64,000 nt of DNA from Mycolicibacterium sp. MU0053 (GCF_963378095.1 NZ_OY726397.1:1426001-1490000); one strand, 5' to 3'; shown: positions 35,922-45,370, numbered from the stretch's first letter. The notes: generated by a model not told the origin, from the sequence alone. Made by a program: numbers and translations.

Positions 35922-38486
35922 GTGAAAGCTCTCCGCCGGTTTACCGTCCGCGTGCACCTGCCGCAGCGGTTGGCTGCCCTCGCCCAGCTGTCGACCAACC
36001 TGCGCTGGTCGTGGGACAAACCCACTCAAGACCTGTTCGCCACCATCGATCCCGGTCTGTGGGGCGAGTCCGGCGGCGACCCGGTGGCACTGCTGGGCGC
36101 GGTGCGCCCCCAGCGCCTCGACGAACTCGCCCGCGACGACGAATTCGTCGCTCGGCTGGACGCCTTGGCCGGTGATCTCGAGCACTATCTGACCCGGCCG
36201 CTGTGGTACCAGCAGCAGCCGGCCGAGACCGTGCCGACCGGCATCGCCTATTTCTCGATGGAGTTCGGGGTCGCCACCGTGCTGCCGAACTACTCCGGCG
36301 GGCTCGGCATCCTGGCCGGGGACCACCTCAAATCGGCGTCCGATCTGGGTTTGCCGCTGATCGCCGTCGGCCTGCTGTACCGGTCGGGCTACTTCCGGCA
36401 GTCGCTGACCGCCGAGGGCTGGCAGCACGAGACCTACCCGTCACTGGATCCGCACGGGCTGCCGTTGCGGCTGCTCACCGACGCCGCGGGCAGTCCCGCG
36501 CTCGTCGACCTGACGATGCCGGCCGGCGCCCAGCTGCGGGCCCGGATCTGGGTGGCGCAGATCGGACGCGTGCCGCTGCTGCTGCTCGACTCCGACATCC
36601 CAGAGAACGAGCACGACATGCGCGGGGTGACCGACCGGCTCTACGGCGGTGACCAGGAGCACCGGATCAAGCAGGAGATCCTCGCCGGCATCGGCGGCAT
36701 CCGGGCCGTCCGCGCGTACACCGAGATCGAGGGTTTGCCGGCCCCCGAGGTCTTCCACATGAACGAGGGCCACGCCGGTTTCCTCGGGGTCGAGCGGATC
36801 CGCGAGTACATCGCGTCCTCGGGACTGGATTTCGACACCGCGCTGACGGTGGTCCGGGCGAGCACGGTGTTCACCACGCATACCCCGGTGCCCGCCGGCA
36901 TCGATCGCTTCCCGACCGAGATGGTGCGGCGGTATTTCGCCGACGACCGACCGAACCCGCTGCTGCCGGGGGTTCCGCTGGATCGGGTCATCGAGTTCGG
37001 CAACGAGGACGATCCGGCCGTGTTCAACATGGCTCACATGGGGCTGCGACTGGCGCAACGCGCCAACGGCGTCTCGCTGCTGCACGGCGAGGTCAGCCGG
37101 TCGATGTTCAGTGCATTGTGGCCGGGCTTCGACCGCGGCGAGGTTCCCATCGGCTCGGTGACCAACGGCGTGCACGCCCCCACCTGGGCCGCCCCGCAGT
37201 GGATCGACCTCGCGCGCGAGTTGGCCGGCGACGACTCGATGACCGACCCCAACACCTGGTTGCGCGTCCAGCAGGTCGATGCGAGCCGGCTGTGGCAGAT
37301 CCGTTCGGAGTTGCGCGCGCTGCTCGTCGAGGACGTCCGGGCGCGGCTGCGCAGCTCGTGCCTGGAACGCGGTGCGACCGACGCCGAACTCGGCTGGATC
37401 GCGACGGCCTTCGACAAGGACGTGTTGACCATCGGGTTCGCGCGGCGGGTGCCCACCTACAAGCGGTTGACGTTGATGTTGCGCGACCCCGAGCGGCTGG
37501 AGGCGTTGCTGCTCGATGAGAGCAGGCCCGTGCAGCTGATCGTCGCGGGGAAATCACACCCCGCCGACGACGGCGGCAAGGCATTGATCCAGCAGATCGT
37601 GCGCTTCGCCGATCGGCCCGAGGTGCGGCACCGCATCGCGTTCCTGCCCGACTACGACATGTCGATGGCGCGGTTGCTCTACTGGGGCTGCGATGTGTGG
37701 TTGAACAACCCGCTGCGGCCGCTGGAGGCATGCGGGACCTCGGGGATGAAGAGCGCGCTCAACGGCGGCTTGAACCTGTCGATCCGCGACGGCTGGTGGG
37801 ACGAGTGGTACGACGGCCAGAACGGCTGGGAGATCCCGACCGCCGCCGGCGTGACCGACGAGGCCCGTCGCGACGATCTAGAGGCCGCCGCGCTCTATGA
37901 CCTGCTGAGCACCTCGGTCACGACGAACTTCTACGACCGCGACGACGCCGGGGTACCGACGCGTTGGATCGAGATGGTCCGGCACACGCTGCAGATCCTC
38001 GGCCCCAAGGTGCTGGCGTCGCGAATGGTGCGCGATTACACCGAGCAGTACTACACGCCGGCGGCGCAATCGTTCCGGCGCACCGTCGGCACGTCATACG
38101 AGCCGGCCAGGGAGCTGACCGCCTACCGGGCGCGGGTCGAGGCGGCGTGGCCACAGATCGCCATCACCGATGTCGACGCCACCGGGTTGCCCGACACCCC
38201 TGTGCTGGGATCGGAGTTGACCCTGACCGCGACCGTGCACCTGGCGGGGCTGCGCCCCGACGAGGTCGACGTCCAGGCCGTGCTGGGCCGGGTCGACGGC
38301 ACCGACGCGTTGCTGGACCCGGTCACCGTGCCGATGACCCACACCGGCCCCGGCGAGGGTGGCGAGGTGTTCACCACCACCGCCGCGCTGCCGGTCGCAG
38401 GCTCGGTCGGCTACACCGTCCGGGTGATGCCGTGCCACGAACTGCTGTCCGGCGACAACGAACTCGGCCTGGTCACGCTGGCGTGA
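35922..38486 (+). CDS. glgP: Glycogen/alpha-glucan phosphorylase (GT35)
   Basis: 854 residues from GTG at 35922, where the conserved N-terminus VKALRRFTVRVHLPQRLAAL begins. An ATG at 35901 would add seven residues. The GT35 core includes FSMEFGVATVLPNYSGGLGI, FHMNEGHAGFLGVERIREY and the PLP-lysine segment CGTSGMKSALNGGLNLSI with Lys610. It releases glucose-1-phosphate from alpha-glucan ends. It belongs to the short actinobacterial phosphorylase type with an added C-terminal beta region (about 750-854). It corresponds to Rv1328, divergent from glgE. Confidence 0.96.
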   Translation: MKALRRFTVRVHLPQRLAALAQLSTNLRWSWDKPTQDLFATIDPGLWGESGGDPVALLGAVRPQRLDELARDDEFVARLDALAGDLEHYLTRPLWYQQQPAETVPTGIAYFSMEFGVATVLPNYSGGLGILAGDHLKSASDLGLPLIAVGLLYRSGYFRQSLTAEGWQHETYPSLDPHGLPLRLLTDAAGSPALVDLTMPAGAQLRARIWVAQIGRVPLLLLDSDIPENEHDMRGVTDRLYGGDQEHRIKQEILAGIGGIRAVRAYTEIEGLPAPEVFHMNEGHAGFLGVERIREYIASSGLDFDTALTVVRASTVFTTHTPVPAGIDRFPTEMVRRYFADDRPNPLLPGVPLDRVIEFGNEDDPAVFNMAHMGLRLAQRANGVSLLHGEVSRSMFSALWPGFDRGEVPIGSVTNGVHAPTWAAPQWIDLARELAGDDSMTDPNTWLRVQQVDASRLWQIRSELRALLVEDVRARLRSSCLERGATDAELGWIATAFDKDVLTIGFARRVPTYKRLTLMLRDPERLEALLLDESRPVQLIVAGKSHPADDGGKALIQQIVRFADRPEVRHRIAFLPDYDMSMARLLYWGCDVWLNNPLRPLEACGTSGMKSALNGGLNLSIRDGWWDEWYDGQNGWEIPTAAGVTDEARRDDLEAAALYDLLSTSVTTNFYDRDDAGVPTRWIEMVRHTLQILGPKVLASRMVRDYTEQYYTPAAQSFRRTVGTSYEPARELTAYRARVEAAWPQIAITDVDATGLPDTPVLGSELTLTATVHLAGLRPDEVDVQAVLGRVDGTDALLDPVTVPMTHTGPGEGGEVFTTTAALPVAGSVGYTVRVMPCHELLSGDNELGLVTLA

Positions 38487-38550
38487 GCACCGGGACGAGA
38501 AGCGAGGACCATCAGCGACGAGGAGTCCAGACATCAGCGATGCACTGACG

Positions 38551-39381
38551 GTGGCACTGCCGGGCGGGCCGTATGCGTTGGCCGCGGGGCCCGACGACCG
38601 GATGTGGGTGACGCTGCCCCACAGCGGGGAGATCGCCCGGATCGGCCAGGACGGCGCCGTCGACGTGTTCCCGGTGGCCCCGGAGGCCAAGCCGTCCATA
38701 ATCACCGCGGGCTCCGACGGCGCGCTGTGGTTCACCCGCGCCGGGGACGGGCGCATCGGCCGGATCACCGTCGACGGCCAGTGCAGCGAATATGTGCTGG
38801 GCGAAGGCAGTGCCCCGTACGGGATCACCAATGGTCCCGACGGCTGCCTCTGGTTCACCGACATGGCCGCGGGGACCGTCGGTCGCATCACGGTCGACGG
38901 TGAACTCTCCATCGAGCAGGCCACCGGCGGGATGCCGTCGATGATCGTCAGCGGGCCGGACAATGCCGTGTGGTTCACCCTCAACCAGGGCAACGCGATC
39001 GGACGGCTCGACCTCAGCGGTGAGCTCACGGTGCGCAGGTTGCCCACCCCCAACGCGGGCCCGGTCGGGATTGCCACCACGCACGACGACTCCGTGTGGT
39101 TCACCCAGATCGTCGCCGAGAAGCTCGGGCGCATCCCCCTGGACGAGGCCATCCAGGAACTCGACATGCCCGGCAAGCCGCACGCGGTGGTGGCCGATCC
39201 GGCCGGCGGCGTGTGGGTCAGCCTGTGGGGCAGCGATCAGCTGGCCCGGGTCAGCGCCGACGGCGAGGTGATGACCTTCGACCTGCCGGCGGGCAGCGAA
39301 CCGCACGGGATGGCGATCGGCTCCGAAGGTGCGCTGTGGGTGGCGCTCGAAAGTGGCTTTGTCTCGCGCCTGCCCAGTTGA
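38551..39381 (+). CDS. Virginiamycin B lyase-like seven-bladed beta-propeller protein
   Basis: 276 residues if read from GTG at 38551. Seven repeats of the type PxGIxxGPDGxLWFTxxxxGxIGRI are visible, giving a seven-bladed propeller, for example GALWFTRAGDGRIGRI and CLWFTDMAAGTVGRI. The family includes Vgb streptogramin lyases, but most mycobacterial members have no tested activity. The start is uncertain. A good GAGGAG at 38520-38525 lies 7 bases before ATC at 38533, from which the frame reads ISDALTVALPGG. The GTG at 38551 is 25 bases away from that site. It follows glgP by 64 bases and is absent from this place in M. tuberculosis. Confidence 0.85.
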   Translation: MALPGGPYALAAGPDDRMWVTLPHSGEIARIGQDGAVDVFPVAPEAKPSIITAGSDGALWFTRAGDGRIGRITVDGQCSEYVLGEGSAPYGITNGPDGCLWFTDMAAGTVGRITVDGELSIEQATGGMPSMIVSGPDNAVWFTLNQGNAIGRLDLSGELTVRRLPTPNAGPVGIATTHDDSVWFTQIVAEKLGRIPLDEAIQELDMPGKPHAVVADPAGGVWVSLWGSDQLARVSADGEVMTFDLPAGSEPHGMAIGSEGALWVALESGFVSRLPS

Positions 39382-39496
39382 ACTCCGATGTGCTTGCCGG
39401 GACGCATCGCGCGGGGAGGTAAGTTCCCGAAAGGGGCTTCACTTGTCGTCGCATCGGGGCGACGGAGCACGCTGGGGCCCCAGGAGAGGCTGCATC

Positions 39497-40273
39497 GTGA
39501 TCGTTGGTCGTCGCTTCGCCGCCGTGGCGGCGGGTCTGCTGTTGGTCTGGACCGCCCCGGTGGCGGGTGCGGATCCGGAGCCGGCGCCCGAGCCCGTCGA
39601 CGCCGTGGCCGCGGCCGCCCCGGCCGATCCCGGAGCGGATCCGGCTGCGGTACCGGTGGATCCGGGCGCACCGCCGCCTGTCGACGAGGCCGTGATCGAG
39701 TCCGCGCCGCCCGCCACTTCGGAGTCGCCCGACGGCTGGACCCTCACCGTCGGTGCCAAGGACGAGACCCTGCGTGCGGTGCCCCCGTTGACCACCGCGC
39801 TGTCCTCGCGGAGCTACGAGGTCGCCGGGGTCTTCAACGGTTCGGCAACCGGACCTGGGGGCGAGGGGGAGCCCCCCGAAGGCGTGCTCGAGGTCGGCTA
39901 CCACATCGGGTGCGGAATCGACATGAGCACGTCCAACGGCGTCACGCTGACCGGCAGCGTGGGCATCACGCCCTCGATCGGTCTGCTGGGCATCGACGCC
40001 GCGGGACTCGGGGTCGACGGGATCGCGCCGGTGCTGTCCACCCCGGTCAGCGGCGGCATTGCGGTCGGTCTCAAACCGGGGATCATCCACATCATTCCGG
40101 TGAACAAAAAGGAGTACAAAGGCGCCGACCCCTGGGTCTCCATCAACGGCTTCCAGGTCAAGATCGACGGCTGCCTCGGCGAATCGTTCATCCGCTCGTA
40201 TGCGGTGCTGACCCGGTCGACGGATGTCTCCGACGCCATCCAGGCCTACTACGGCACGGTGAAAAAGGTCTGA
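39497..40273 (+). CDS. MspA-family porin-like secreted protein
   Basis: 258 residues from GTG at 39497, with GGAGAGG seven bases upstream. A Sec signal peptide spans about 1-25 (AAVAAGLLLVWTAPVAGA, cut before DPEP). A 45-residue Ala/Pro/Asp-rich segment follows. Then comes the MspA-type beta domain: GWTLTVGAKDETLRAVPPL, GVLEVGYHIGCG, SVGITPSIGLLGID and VSINGFQVKIDGCLGE. Classical MspA is about 184 mature residues without the Pro-rich extension or the cysteine pair seen here. It may form an outer-membrane channel or a related non-channel protein. It is part of the insertion between glgP and dinG. Confidence 0.83.
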   Translation: MIVGRRFAAVAAGLLLVWTAPVAGADPEPAPEPVDAVAAAAPADPGADPAAVPVDPGAPPPVDEAVIESAPPATSESPDGWTLTVGAKDETLRAVPPLTTALSSRSYEVAGVFNGSATGPGGEGEPPEGVLEVGYHIGCGIDMSTSNGVTLTGSVGITPSIGLLGIDAAGLGVDGIAPVLSTPVSGGIAVGLKPGIIHIIPVNKKEYKGADPWVSINGFQVKIDGCLGESFIRSYAVLTRSTDVSDAIQAYYGTVKKV

Positions 40274-40286
40274 CAACGCGCTCCCT

Positions 40287-40382
40287 CGAGATTGCAGGCT
40301 GGGCGCCGACATTGCGGCTGCGGCGAGAATGTGGCGGGACTATCGCCGTCACTACAACCCCGGCGCCATCAGCGCAATCTCG
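40287..40382. repeat. Nested inverted repeats between convergent genes
   Basis: Three nested pairs of complementary arms are visible: CGAGATTGC (40287-40295) with GCAATCTCG (40374-40382), GGCGCCG (40302-40308) with CGGCGCC (40361-40367), and CGGCGA (40321-40326) with TCGCCG (40343-40348). The segment fills the gap between the convergent porin and metallopeptidase stops. It can form one long interrupted hairpin, so it may act as a bidirectional terminator. It may also be a dispersed intergenic palindromic element. No second copy was found in this window. Confidence 0.7.
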
Positions 40383-40399
40383 ATGTGGACCGGGCAGTC

Positions 40400-41845
40400 T
40401 CAGGGGAAGCGCTTGAGGCAGCGGTCCTGATCGCCGAGCACACCGGTGCGGAAGGCGTCGATCCGGGAGAACCCGGAGGGCACCGATTCGCCGTTGACAT
40501 CGCTGGCGGCCAGGCCGTTGCTGAGCAGGCCGGCCACCGCCTCGTCGAGATCGCCGGCGGTCAGCGCGATCGTGTCGCCGTCGGGGGTGCGGACCCGCTG
40601 CGTCAGGATCGTGGTGGCCACCCCGGTGAGGCAGGCGGTGCGCAGCGCGGCTTCAGCGGTGTCGAGCGCCAATCCGCCGTGCGCCTGCTGCAGGGCCAGC
40701 ATGTAGCGCGAGACCAGCACCGAGTACGCCGAGTTGTCGCCCGACAACGGCGCCGCTGGGCCGAATTCCTCAGCACCGGAGCCCATCTCGGCGAGACCGT
40801 CCAGGTCGACGGTGATGGTGTTGGTGCCCGGGCAATACGACGCCGGCGGGCTGGGCCGGGCGTCCGGGCACGCGGGCGCTTCGGCGCCGAAGCGCAGCTG
40901 CGGTGGCGGAGTCGGGTCGAACTTCATGTTCAACGCGTCGATGAACGAGCGCACCGACTCCTCGGACACGGCCCACTCGCCGGTCTCACCCTGCTGCAAC
41001 GCCACCGGTAGATCCCCACGGCGCTGCGCGATCTCCTTGGCATCGATGGACCGACACGCCGCGACCCCGTCGGTGAAACCGAACTGGAACGCCGAAATTC
41101 GTTCGAACGCCGAGCCGTGTTCGTCGATGCCGTCGGGGTCGACGAAGTCGTCCGCGGACAGCAGCGGATCGCGAAACGTGATCATCCCGGCGAGCAGAGT
41201 GTTCAGCCCGTCACCCGTGCTCAGCGTGAAGCGATCGGAATGGTCTTCGGCGACCCAGCGCATGTAGGCCCCGGCGTAACAGTCCGCCTGCTGCTCGGCC
41301 ACCAACGTCGAGGTGCCGCGCTTGGTGATCCGGGCCTGCTTTTGGATCGAGTGCCCGTATTCGTGTGTGAGCACCATGGTGATCGCCATATCGCCGTGGG
41401 CCTGCTGCAGCGCGGGTAGCAACACCCCGCGGTCCCAGCCGATGGTGTTGTCGATCGGGCAGAAGGCCGCGTTGACGAAGCCGTAGGTGTCGCCGCCACA
41501 GAAGTCGCCCGCGTAGTCCGCCGCGTCCCATGACAGCAACGCGTCGACGGGACGAAAAGTACGCCCCGGGAACGCGGTTCCGTAGGCGTCCGCCCAGAAC
41601 TCCTCGATGTCGGCGATGGCCTGGCCGCCGATCGCGTCGATGGCGCCGCCGTCGGATTGCTGCACCTTGCGGCCATTGCGCTCGATGCCCTCACGCAGAC
41701 CCGTGGGCCCGTCTACGGCCTGCATGCCGGCGACCTTGAACGGATCGGCGAACACCGACACCGGTGCGCCCTGAACGGTCGTCGAGCACGCCGCGAGCAG
41801 CAGCGTTGCGCCCATGACCGCACCCACCAGGCCCAGCCTCGGCAT
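40400..41845 (-). CDS. Secreted zinc metallopeptidase lipoprotein (neutral zincin type)
   Basis: 481 residues, ATG at 41845. A lipoprotein signal ends in the lipobox LLAAC, with Cys20 the acylation site. The zinc motif HEYGH is at 161-165, and Glu184 in VAEQQADCYAG is the likely third ligand, as in the putative neutral zinc metallopeptidase group (YpfJ-like). Eight or so cysteines (FCGGD, FCPID, DCYAG, ACRSID, ACPDA, YCPGT) suggest disulfides outside the membrane. The substrate is unknown. The gene lies 77 bases downstream of dinG on the same strand. It is not in this position in M. tuberculosis. Confidence 0.88.
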   Translation of the reverse strand: MPRLGLVGAVMGATLLLAACSTTVQGAPVSVFADPFKVAGMQAVDGPTGLREGIERNGRKVQQSDGGAIDAIGGQAIADIEEFWADAYGTAFPGRTFRPVDALLSWDAADYAGDFCGGDTYGFVNAAFCPIDNTIGWDRGVLLPALQQAHGDMAITMVLTHEYGHSIQKQARITKRGTSTLVAEQQADCYAGAYMRWVAEDHSDRFTLSTGDGLNTLLAGMITFRDPLLSADDFVDPDGIDEHGSAFERISAFQFGFTDGVAACRSIDAKEIAQRRGDLPVALQQGETGEWAVSEESVRSFIDALNMKFDPTPPPQLRFGAEAPACPDARPSPPASYCPGTNTITVDLDGLAEMGSGAEEFGPAAPLSGDNSAYSVLVSRYMLALQQAHGGLALDTAEAALRTACLTGVATTILTQRVRTPDGDTIALTAGDLDEAVAGLLSNGLAASDVNGESVPSGFSRIDAFRTGVLGDQDRCLKRFP

Positions 41846-41922
41846 ACTGGCGCTACCTCCGACCCCCTAGGAGCAGGCGCCCCCGTGGGATCAGGATAAG
41901 GGTCCGGGCCGGTTCTGACGGC

Positions 41923-43971
41923 TCACTTGCCGTCCAGCGTCGTCCGCAGTCGCGTCAGCGCCTGCCGCACCGCGGCGGGGTCGGTGGTCGACCAGAACGG
42001 TGGCAACGACGCCCGCAGATATCCGGCGTAGCGGGCCGTGGCCATCCTCGAGTCCAGCACCGCGATCACTCCGCGGTCATCGGCCCGGCGCAGCAATCGC
42101 CCCGTGCCCTGTGCCAGCAGCAGCGCCGCGTGGGAGGCCGAGACCGCCATGAAGCCGTTGCCGCCCCGCGCCGCGATCGAGCGTTGACGTGCCGTCAACA
42201 GCGGGTCGTCCGGCCGCGGAAACGGGATCCGGTCGATGAGTACCAGCGACAGTGACGGGCCCGGCACGTCCACGCCCTGCCACAGCGACAGCGTGCCGAA
42301 CAGCGAGGTGGCCTCATCGGCGGCGAACTGTTCGATCAGTGTCGAGGTCGACTCCTCGCCCTGACACAGCACGGGGGTGCTCAACCGCTCGCGCATGGCC
42401 TCGGCCGCCGCGCGGGCCGCGCGCATCGAGGAGAACAGGCCCAGAGTGCGACCGCCGATGGCGGTGATCAGGTCTTCGATCTCGGTGAGCTGTTCTGCGG
42501 TGCCGGTGCCGTCGCGCCCCGGTGGTGGCAGCTTCTTCGCGACGTAAAGGATGCCGGCCTTGTGGTGCTCGAACGGGGACCCGACGTCGATCCCGCGCCA
42601 TTGGGGCACGGTGGGCGCCGGGGTGTTGTCGGGATCCTGGCTCGGCGCCCGGGTCAGGCCCCAGGCGGCGGCCATCGAATCGAAGGTGCCGCCGACGGTC
42701 AGCGTTGCCGAGGTCAATACCGTTGTGGTGGTGGCGAATAGCCGGGCTCGCAGCAGGCCGGCCACCGACAGCGGCGCGACCCGCAGCACCGGTCGGACCG
42801 ACCCGCGGTTGTCCTCGTGATCGAGCCACACCACATCGATCCGGTCGGTCAGCGGCGGACCGAACGAATCGATGATCCGGGTGGCGGTGTCGGCGACATC
42901 GCTCAACGAGGTGACGGCCTCGGCCCGGGCCGCGGCGGCTTGAGGATCTCCCGGGGTCGGGTTGATGGCCGCGCGTGCGGCGTGTGCAGCATCGCGCAGC
43001 GCCGTCAGATAGGTCGCCAGTTCGTCGTCGAGGTGGTCGATGCGGCCGGGCTCGGCGTCGTGGATCGCGGCGGTGAAGGTCGCGGTGGCGGCCTCGAGTC
43101 GGGTCGACAGCTCCGGCCCGATCAGCTTGGTGCTGCGGCGGTGCGCGACCCCGAGGGTCGCGGCGGTCAGTTCGCCGGTGGCCACCGCGGTGACCCGGTC
43201 CACCAACTCGTGGGCCTCGTCGATGATCAGCAGGTCGTGCTCGGGCAGCACGGCGGCATCGCCGATGGCATCGATGGACAGTAAAGCGTGGTTGGTGACC
43301 ACGACATCGGCCAAACCGGCGGTGCCGCGGGCCTTCTCGGAGAAACAGTCGGTGCCGTACGGACAGCGTGCCACGCCGATGCATTCGCGGGCCGACACGC
43401 TGACCTGGGACCAGGCGCGCTCGCTGACACCGGGCTTGAGCTCGTCGCGGTCACCGGTGTCGGTTTCGGACGACCACGCCGTGAGCCGTTGCACCTCGCG
43501 CCCGAGCGCGGAGGCCGCGAACGGTTCGAACAGCTCGTCCTGTGCGGCGTCGGCCTCCGACTCGGTGCCGCCACCGTGGATCTTGTTCAGGCACAGGTAG
43601 TTTCCCCGCCCCTTGAGCAGCGCGAAGCGAGGTTTGCGAGGCAGCTTGGCGGTCAACGCCTCGGCCAGCCGGGGCAGGTCGCGGTCCACGAGTTGACGTT
43701 GTAGGGCGATGGTGGCGGTGGAGACGATCACGGTGCCCTGGGACTCGTGGCGGTCGGCCGAGACCGCCGCGGCCAGCGCGGGGACCAGGTAGGCCAGCGA
43801 CTTCCCGGTTCCGGTGCCGGCCTGCACCGCCAGATGCTCGCCGGTGGCGAAGGCGCGCGCCACCGCCTGGGCCATTTCGATCTGACCGGTGCGTTCGCTT
43901 CCGCCGAGCGCGGCGACGGCCTCGGCGAGCAGTTCCACCGTGCCGGCCTGTTCGGGTTCACCCACGGTCAT
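41923..43971 (-). CDS. dinG: DinG-family ATP-dependent DNA helicase
   Basis: 682 residues from ATG at 43971, 10 bases after the pncB stop. Walker A is QAGTGTGKS (about 50-58) and Walker B is LLIIDEAHELVD. The iron-sulphur cluster cysteines lie between them: NYLCLNKIHGGG, then RECIGVARCPYGTDCF. The last helicase motif is QGTGRLLRRADDRG. It is an XPD-like 5'-3' helicase that unwinds forked and structured DNA. It is in the same operon order as Rv1329c-Rv1330c. Confidence 0.94.
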   Translation of the reverse strand: MTVGEPEQAGTVELLAEAVAALGGSERTGQIEMAQAVARAFATGEHLAVQAGTGTGKSLAYLVPALAAAVSADRHESQGTVIVSTATIALQRQLVDRDLPRLAEALTAKLPRKPRFALLKGRGNYLCLNKIHGGGTESEADAAQDELFEPFAASALGREVQRLTAWSSETDTGDRDELKPGVSERAWSQVSVSARECIGVARCPYGTDCFSEKARGTAGLADVVVTNHALLSIDAIGDAAVLPEHDLLIIDEAHELVDRVTAVATGELTAATLGVAHRRSTKLIGPELSTRLEAATATFTAAIHDAEPGRIDHLDDELATYLTALRDAAHAARAAINPTPGDPQAAAARAEAVTSLSDVADTATRIIDSFGPPLTDRIDVVWLDHEDNRGSVRPVLRVAPLSVAGLLRARLFATTTTVLTSATLTVGGTFDSMAAAWGLTRAPSQDPDNTPAPTVPQWRGIDVGSPFEHHKAGILYVAKKLPPPGRDGTGTAEQLTEIEDLITAIGGRTLGLFSSMRAARAAAEAMRERLSTPVLCQGEESTSTLIEQFAADEATSLFGTLSLWQGVDVPGPSLSLVLIDRIPFPRPDDPLLTARQRSIAARGGNGFMAVSASHAALLLAQGTGRLLRRADDRGVIAVLDSRMATARYAGYLRASLPPFWSTTDPAAVRQALTRLRTTLDGK

Positions 43972-43981
43972 CGGCGTGGAC

Positions 43982-45268
43982 TCATGGCGCGACGACGCGG
44001 GTGGGAATCGCCGGGTCGCCATCGGAGAGCTTCAGGCCCTCCCAGGGCAGGCTGGTGAGGCCGGCGGTCACCAGCTTGCGCGCGGCGGCCAGATCGCTCG
44101 CATGGACCGTCGAGCCCGCGCGCACCAGGGGGATGGTCAGCGGTCGCGCGTCGACCGCGTCCTGGGGTGGCCGACCCGCCGGGAACACCACCTCTTCGGT
44201 GATGGTGCCCGACGGTTTGGCCAGCCGAGCGGCTTGTTTGGCCCCGCCGGCGGAGGCCTTGTTGCTGCTGCGCTTGGTCACCGGGCGCCCGTCGACCTCG
44301 ACAAGTTTGTAGACCATGTTGGCCGTGGGCGCTCCGGAACCGGTGACCAGCGACGTGCCCACGCCGTAGCTATCGACGGGTTCGGCACGCAGTGCGGCGA
44401 TCGCGAACTCGTCGAGGTCGCCGGACACCACGATGCGGGTGTCGGTCGCGCCCAGGTCGTCGAGTTGCCGACGGGCCTGGCGGGCCAGCACGCCGAGGTC
44501 GCCCGAGTCGATACGCACCGCACCGAGACCCGGGCCCGCCGCGGTGATCGCATTGGCGATACCGGCGGTGACGTCGTAGGTGTCCACCAGCAGCGTGGTG
44601 CCGACGCCCAGCGCGGCGACCTGCGCGCGGAAGGCCGCAAGTTCGTCCGGGCCCTCGGCGCCGGTGTAGAGCATCGTGAACGCGTGCGCGCTGGTACCCA
44701 GGGCGGGCACGCCGTAGCTGCGGCCGGCCTCGAGGTTGGAGGTGCCGGCGAACCCGGCAAGGTAGGCCGCGCGGGCCGCGGCCACCGCCGCGCGCTCATG
44801 GGTGCGCCGCGAGCCCATCTCGATCAGCCCGCGACCGGCCGCCGCGCTCACCATGCGGGCGGCGGCCGAGGCGATCGCGGTGTCGTGGTTGAAGATCGAC
44901 AGCGAAAGCGTCTCCAGCAGGACACATTCGGCGAAGGTTCCGTGCACCGTCAGCACGGGGGAGTTGGGGAAGTACAGCTCGCCTTCGGCGTATCCGTCGA
45001 CATCGCCGGTGAAGGTGAAGTCCTGCAGGAAATCCAGCGTCGTCGGATCGCAGAACTTCGATACCGTCGCCAGCGCCGCATCGTCAAACCTGAATTGTTG
45101 CAGCGCTTCCAGGAAGCGGCCGGTGCCCGCGACAATGCCGTAGCGCCGACCGTGCGGCAGTCGGCGCGCGAACAACTCGAAGCTGGTGCGCCGCGTTGCG
45201 GTGCCGTCGCGCAGTGCGGCGGACAGCATCGTCAGTTCATATTTGTCGGTCAGCATCGCCACCGTCAC
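43982..45268 (-). CDS. pncB1: Nicotinate phosphoribosyltransferase
   Basis: 428 residues from GTG at 45268; ATG at 45256 is the alternative. The family signatures are LTDKYELTMLSAALRDG at the start, SIFNHDTAIASAAARMV, EMGSRRTHERAAVAAARAAY and GTSLVTGSGAPTANMVYKLV. The active-site His that is phosphorylated is expected in the SRRTHE region. It makes nicotinate mononucleotide from nicotinic acid and PRPP for NAD salvage. It is upstream of dinG and divergent from clpS, as in Rv1330c-Rv1331. Confidence 0.95.
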   Translation of the reverse strand: MTVAMLTDKYELTMLSAALRDGTATRRTSFELFARRLPHGRRYGIVAGTGRFLEALQQFRFDDAALATVSKFCDPTTLDFLQDFTFTGDVDGYAEGELYFPNSPVLTVHGTFAECVLLETLSLSIFNHDTAIASAAARMVSAAAGRGLIEMGSRRTHERAAVAAARAAYLAGFAGTSNLEAGRSYGVPALGTSAHAFTMLYTGAEGPDELAAFRAQVAALGVGTTLLVDTYDVTAGIANAITAAGPGLGAVRIDSGDLGVLARQARRQLDDLGATDTRIVVSGDLDEFAIAALRAEPVDSYGVGTSLVTGSGAPTANMVYKLVEVDGRPVTKRSSNKASAGGAKQAARLAKPSGTITEEVVFPAGRPPQDAVDARPLTIPLVRAGSTVHASDLAAARKLVTAGLTSLPWEGLKLSDGDPAIPTRVVAP

Positions 45269-45370
45269 AGGGGTAGAGGCTAGCCGAGACGACGACGGGC
45301 TGGTGTGCAGCGCAGTGCCGAGCCGCCAGTACGAGTGATTCGAAAATCGCCGGGCGGTATCCTGGGGCGC

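Noticed and set aside
38551..39381. Streptogramin (virginiamycin B) resistance enzyme
   Set aside because: The propeller repeats fit the family, but I could not confirm the lyase active-site set; described only as Vgb-like.
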